From NCBI GenBank assembly GCA_902363335.1, contig CABIZV010000003.1:437894-501893 (forward strand): a DNA stretch of 64,000 nucleotides. Direction: 5' to 3'. The stretch comes from Enterobacteriaceae bacterium (GTDB lineage: Bacteria > Pseudomonadota > Gammaproteobacteria > Enterobacterales > Enterobacteriaceae). Made by a program: the position numbers and the translations under genes. The notes beneath the pieces were generated by a model that ran no database searches, was not told where the DNA came from, and saw only the letters and a program-made list of their open reading frames with translations. Position 1 is the stretch's first letter. Every line of letters starts with the position of its first letter. Below, piece by piece: positions 63,342-64,000 of the stretch.

Positions 63342-64000
63342 GTGTCTAAAGAAAAATTTGAACGTACAAAACCGCACGTCAACGTCGGCACCATCGGCCA
63401 CGTTGACCACGGTAAAACTACTCTGACTGCTGCAATCACCACCGTTCTGGCTAAAACCTACGGCGGCGCTGCTCGTGCTTTCGACCAGATCGATAACGCA
63501 CCAGAAGAAAAAGCTCGTGGTATCACCATCAACACTTCTCACGTTGAATATGACACCCCGACTCGCCACTACGCACACGTAGACTGCCCAGGCCACGCCG
63601 ACTATGTTAAAAACATGATCACCGGTGCTGCGCAGATGGACGGCGCGATCCTGGTTGTTGCTGCAACTGATGGCCCTATGCCACAGACTCGTGAGCACAT
63701 CCTGCTGGGTCGTCAGGTAGGCGTTCCTTACATCATCGTGTTCCTGAACAAGTGCGACATGGTTGATGACGAAGAGCTGCTGGAACTGGTAGAAATGGAA
63801 GTTCGTGAACTTCTGTCTCAGTACGATTTCCCAGGCGACGACACTCCTATCGTTCGTGGTTCAGCGCTGAAAGCACTGGAAGGCGACGCAGAGTGGGAAG
63901 CAAAAATCATCGAACTGGCTGGCTTCCTGGATTCTTACATCCCAGAACCAGAGCGTGCGATTGACAAGCCGTTCCTGCTGCCTATCGAAGACGTATTCTC
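63342..64000 (+). CDS. tufA: Elongation factor Tu (partial, cut by window end)
   Basis: The first 219 codons of EF-Tu, which brings aminoacyl-tRNA to the ribosome. It starts with GTG (GTG TCT AAA GAA), as in E. coli tufA, after a TAAGGA site. G1 GHVDHGKTT, the effector region EKARGITINTSHVEY, G3 DCPGHADY and G4 NKCDMVDD are all present. The frame is open to the last base; the C-terminal part lies outside the window. Last gene of the str operon. Confidence 0.98.
   Translation, partial: MSKEKFERTKPHVNVGTIGHVDHGKTTLTAAITTVLAKTYGGAARAFDQIDNAPEEKARGITINTSHVEYDTPTRHYAHVDCPGHADYVKNMITGAAQMDGAILVVAATDGPMPQTREHILLGRQVGVPYIIVFLNKCDMVDDEELLELVEMEVRELLSQYDFPGDDTPIVRGSALKALEGDAEWEAKIIELAGFLDSYIPEPERAIDKPFLLPIEDVF

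Overview
The window is a 64 kb piece of an enterobacterial (Enterobacteriaceae) chromosome covering the region from yhgF to the start of tufA. Gene order and protein sequences follow Escherichia coli closely across almost the whole length: yhgF-greB-ompR-envZ-pckA-yhgE-hslO-hslR-yrfG-igaA-nudE-mrcA-hofMNOPQ-aroK-aroB-damX-dam-rpe-gph-trpS-yhfL-cysG-nirD-nirB-tsgA-ppiA-pabA-argD-yhfK-crp-yhfA-prkB-yheU-yheT-[mdc]-yheS-kefG-kefB-yheV-slyD-slyX-fkpA-yheO-tusDCB-rpsL-rpsG-fusA-tufA. The malonate decarboxylase cluster and the REP types suggest the Klebsiella/Enterobacter/Citrobacter/Leclercia neighbourhood rather than Escherichia. I cannot fix the genus from sequence alone.

Layout. 0-7 kb: Tex-like YhgF, GreB, the OmpR/EnvZ osmosensor and PEP carboxykinase. 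7-17 kb: YhgE, the Hsp33/Hsp15 pair with YrfG, the Rcs brake IgaA, NudE and PBP1A. 17-27 kb: the hofMNOPQ DNA-utilisation operon (PilMNOPQ-like), then the aroK-aroB-damX-dam-rpe-gph-trpS series. 27-33 kb: the small lipoprotein YhfL, siroheme synthase and NADH-nitrite reductase, then a 0.9 kb non-coding, hairpin-rich region. 33-43 kb: TsgA, PpiA, PabA, ArgD, YhfK, CRP, YhfA, PrkB, YheU and YheT. 43-51.4 kb: an eight-gene malonate decarboxylase operon mdcABCDEFGH with a convergent LysR regulator mdcR. 51-60 kb: ABC-F protein YheS, the KefGB potassium efflux system, YheV, SlyD, SlyX, FkpA, YheO and the TusDCB sulfur relay. 60-64 kb: the str ribosomal operon, with tufA cut by the window end.

Differences from E. 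coli gene order: no nirC between nirD and cysG; no yhfG-fic between ppiA and pabA; no frl/yhfS-Z genes between trpS and yhfL; and the mdc cluster between yheT and yheS. REP/BIME elements occupy many gene ends. Clear regulatory sites include an FNR plus NarL/NarP promoter at nirB, CRP sites at ppiA and pckA, a sigma-E-type promoter at fkpA and a near-consensus sigma-70 promoter for the str operon.

No tRNA, rRNA, CRISPR array, intact insertion sequence or recognisable defence system is present. The least explained stretch is the tsgA-nirB intergenic region (about 32,310-33,122). It has a 49-bp tandem repeat and several perfect hairpins, two of which share the same loop.
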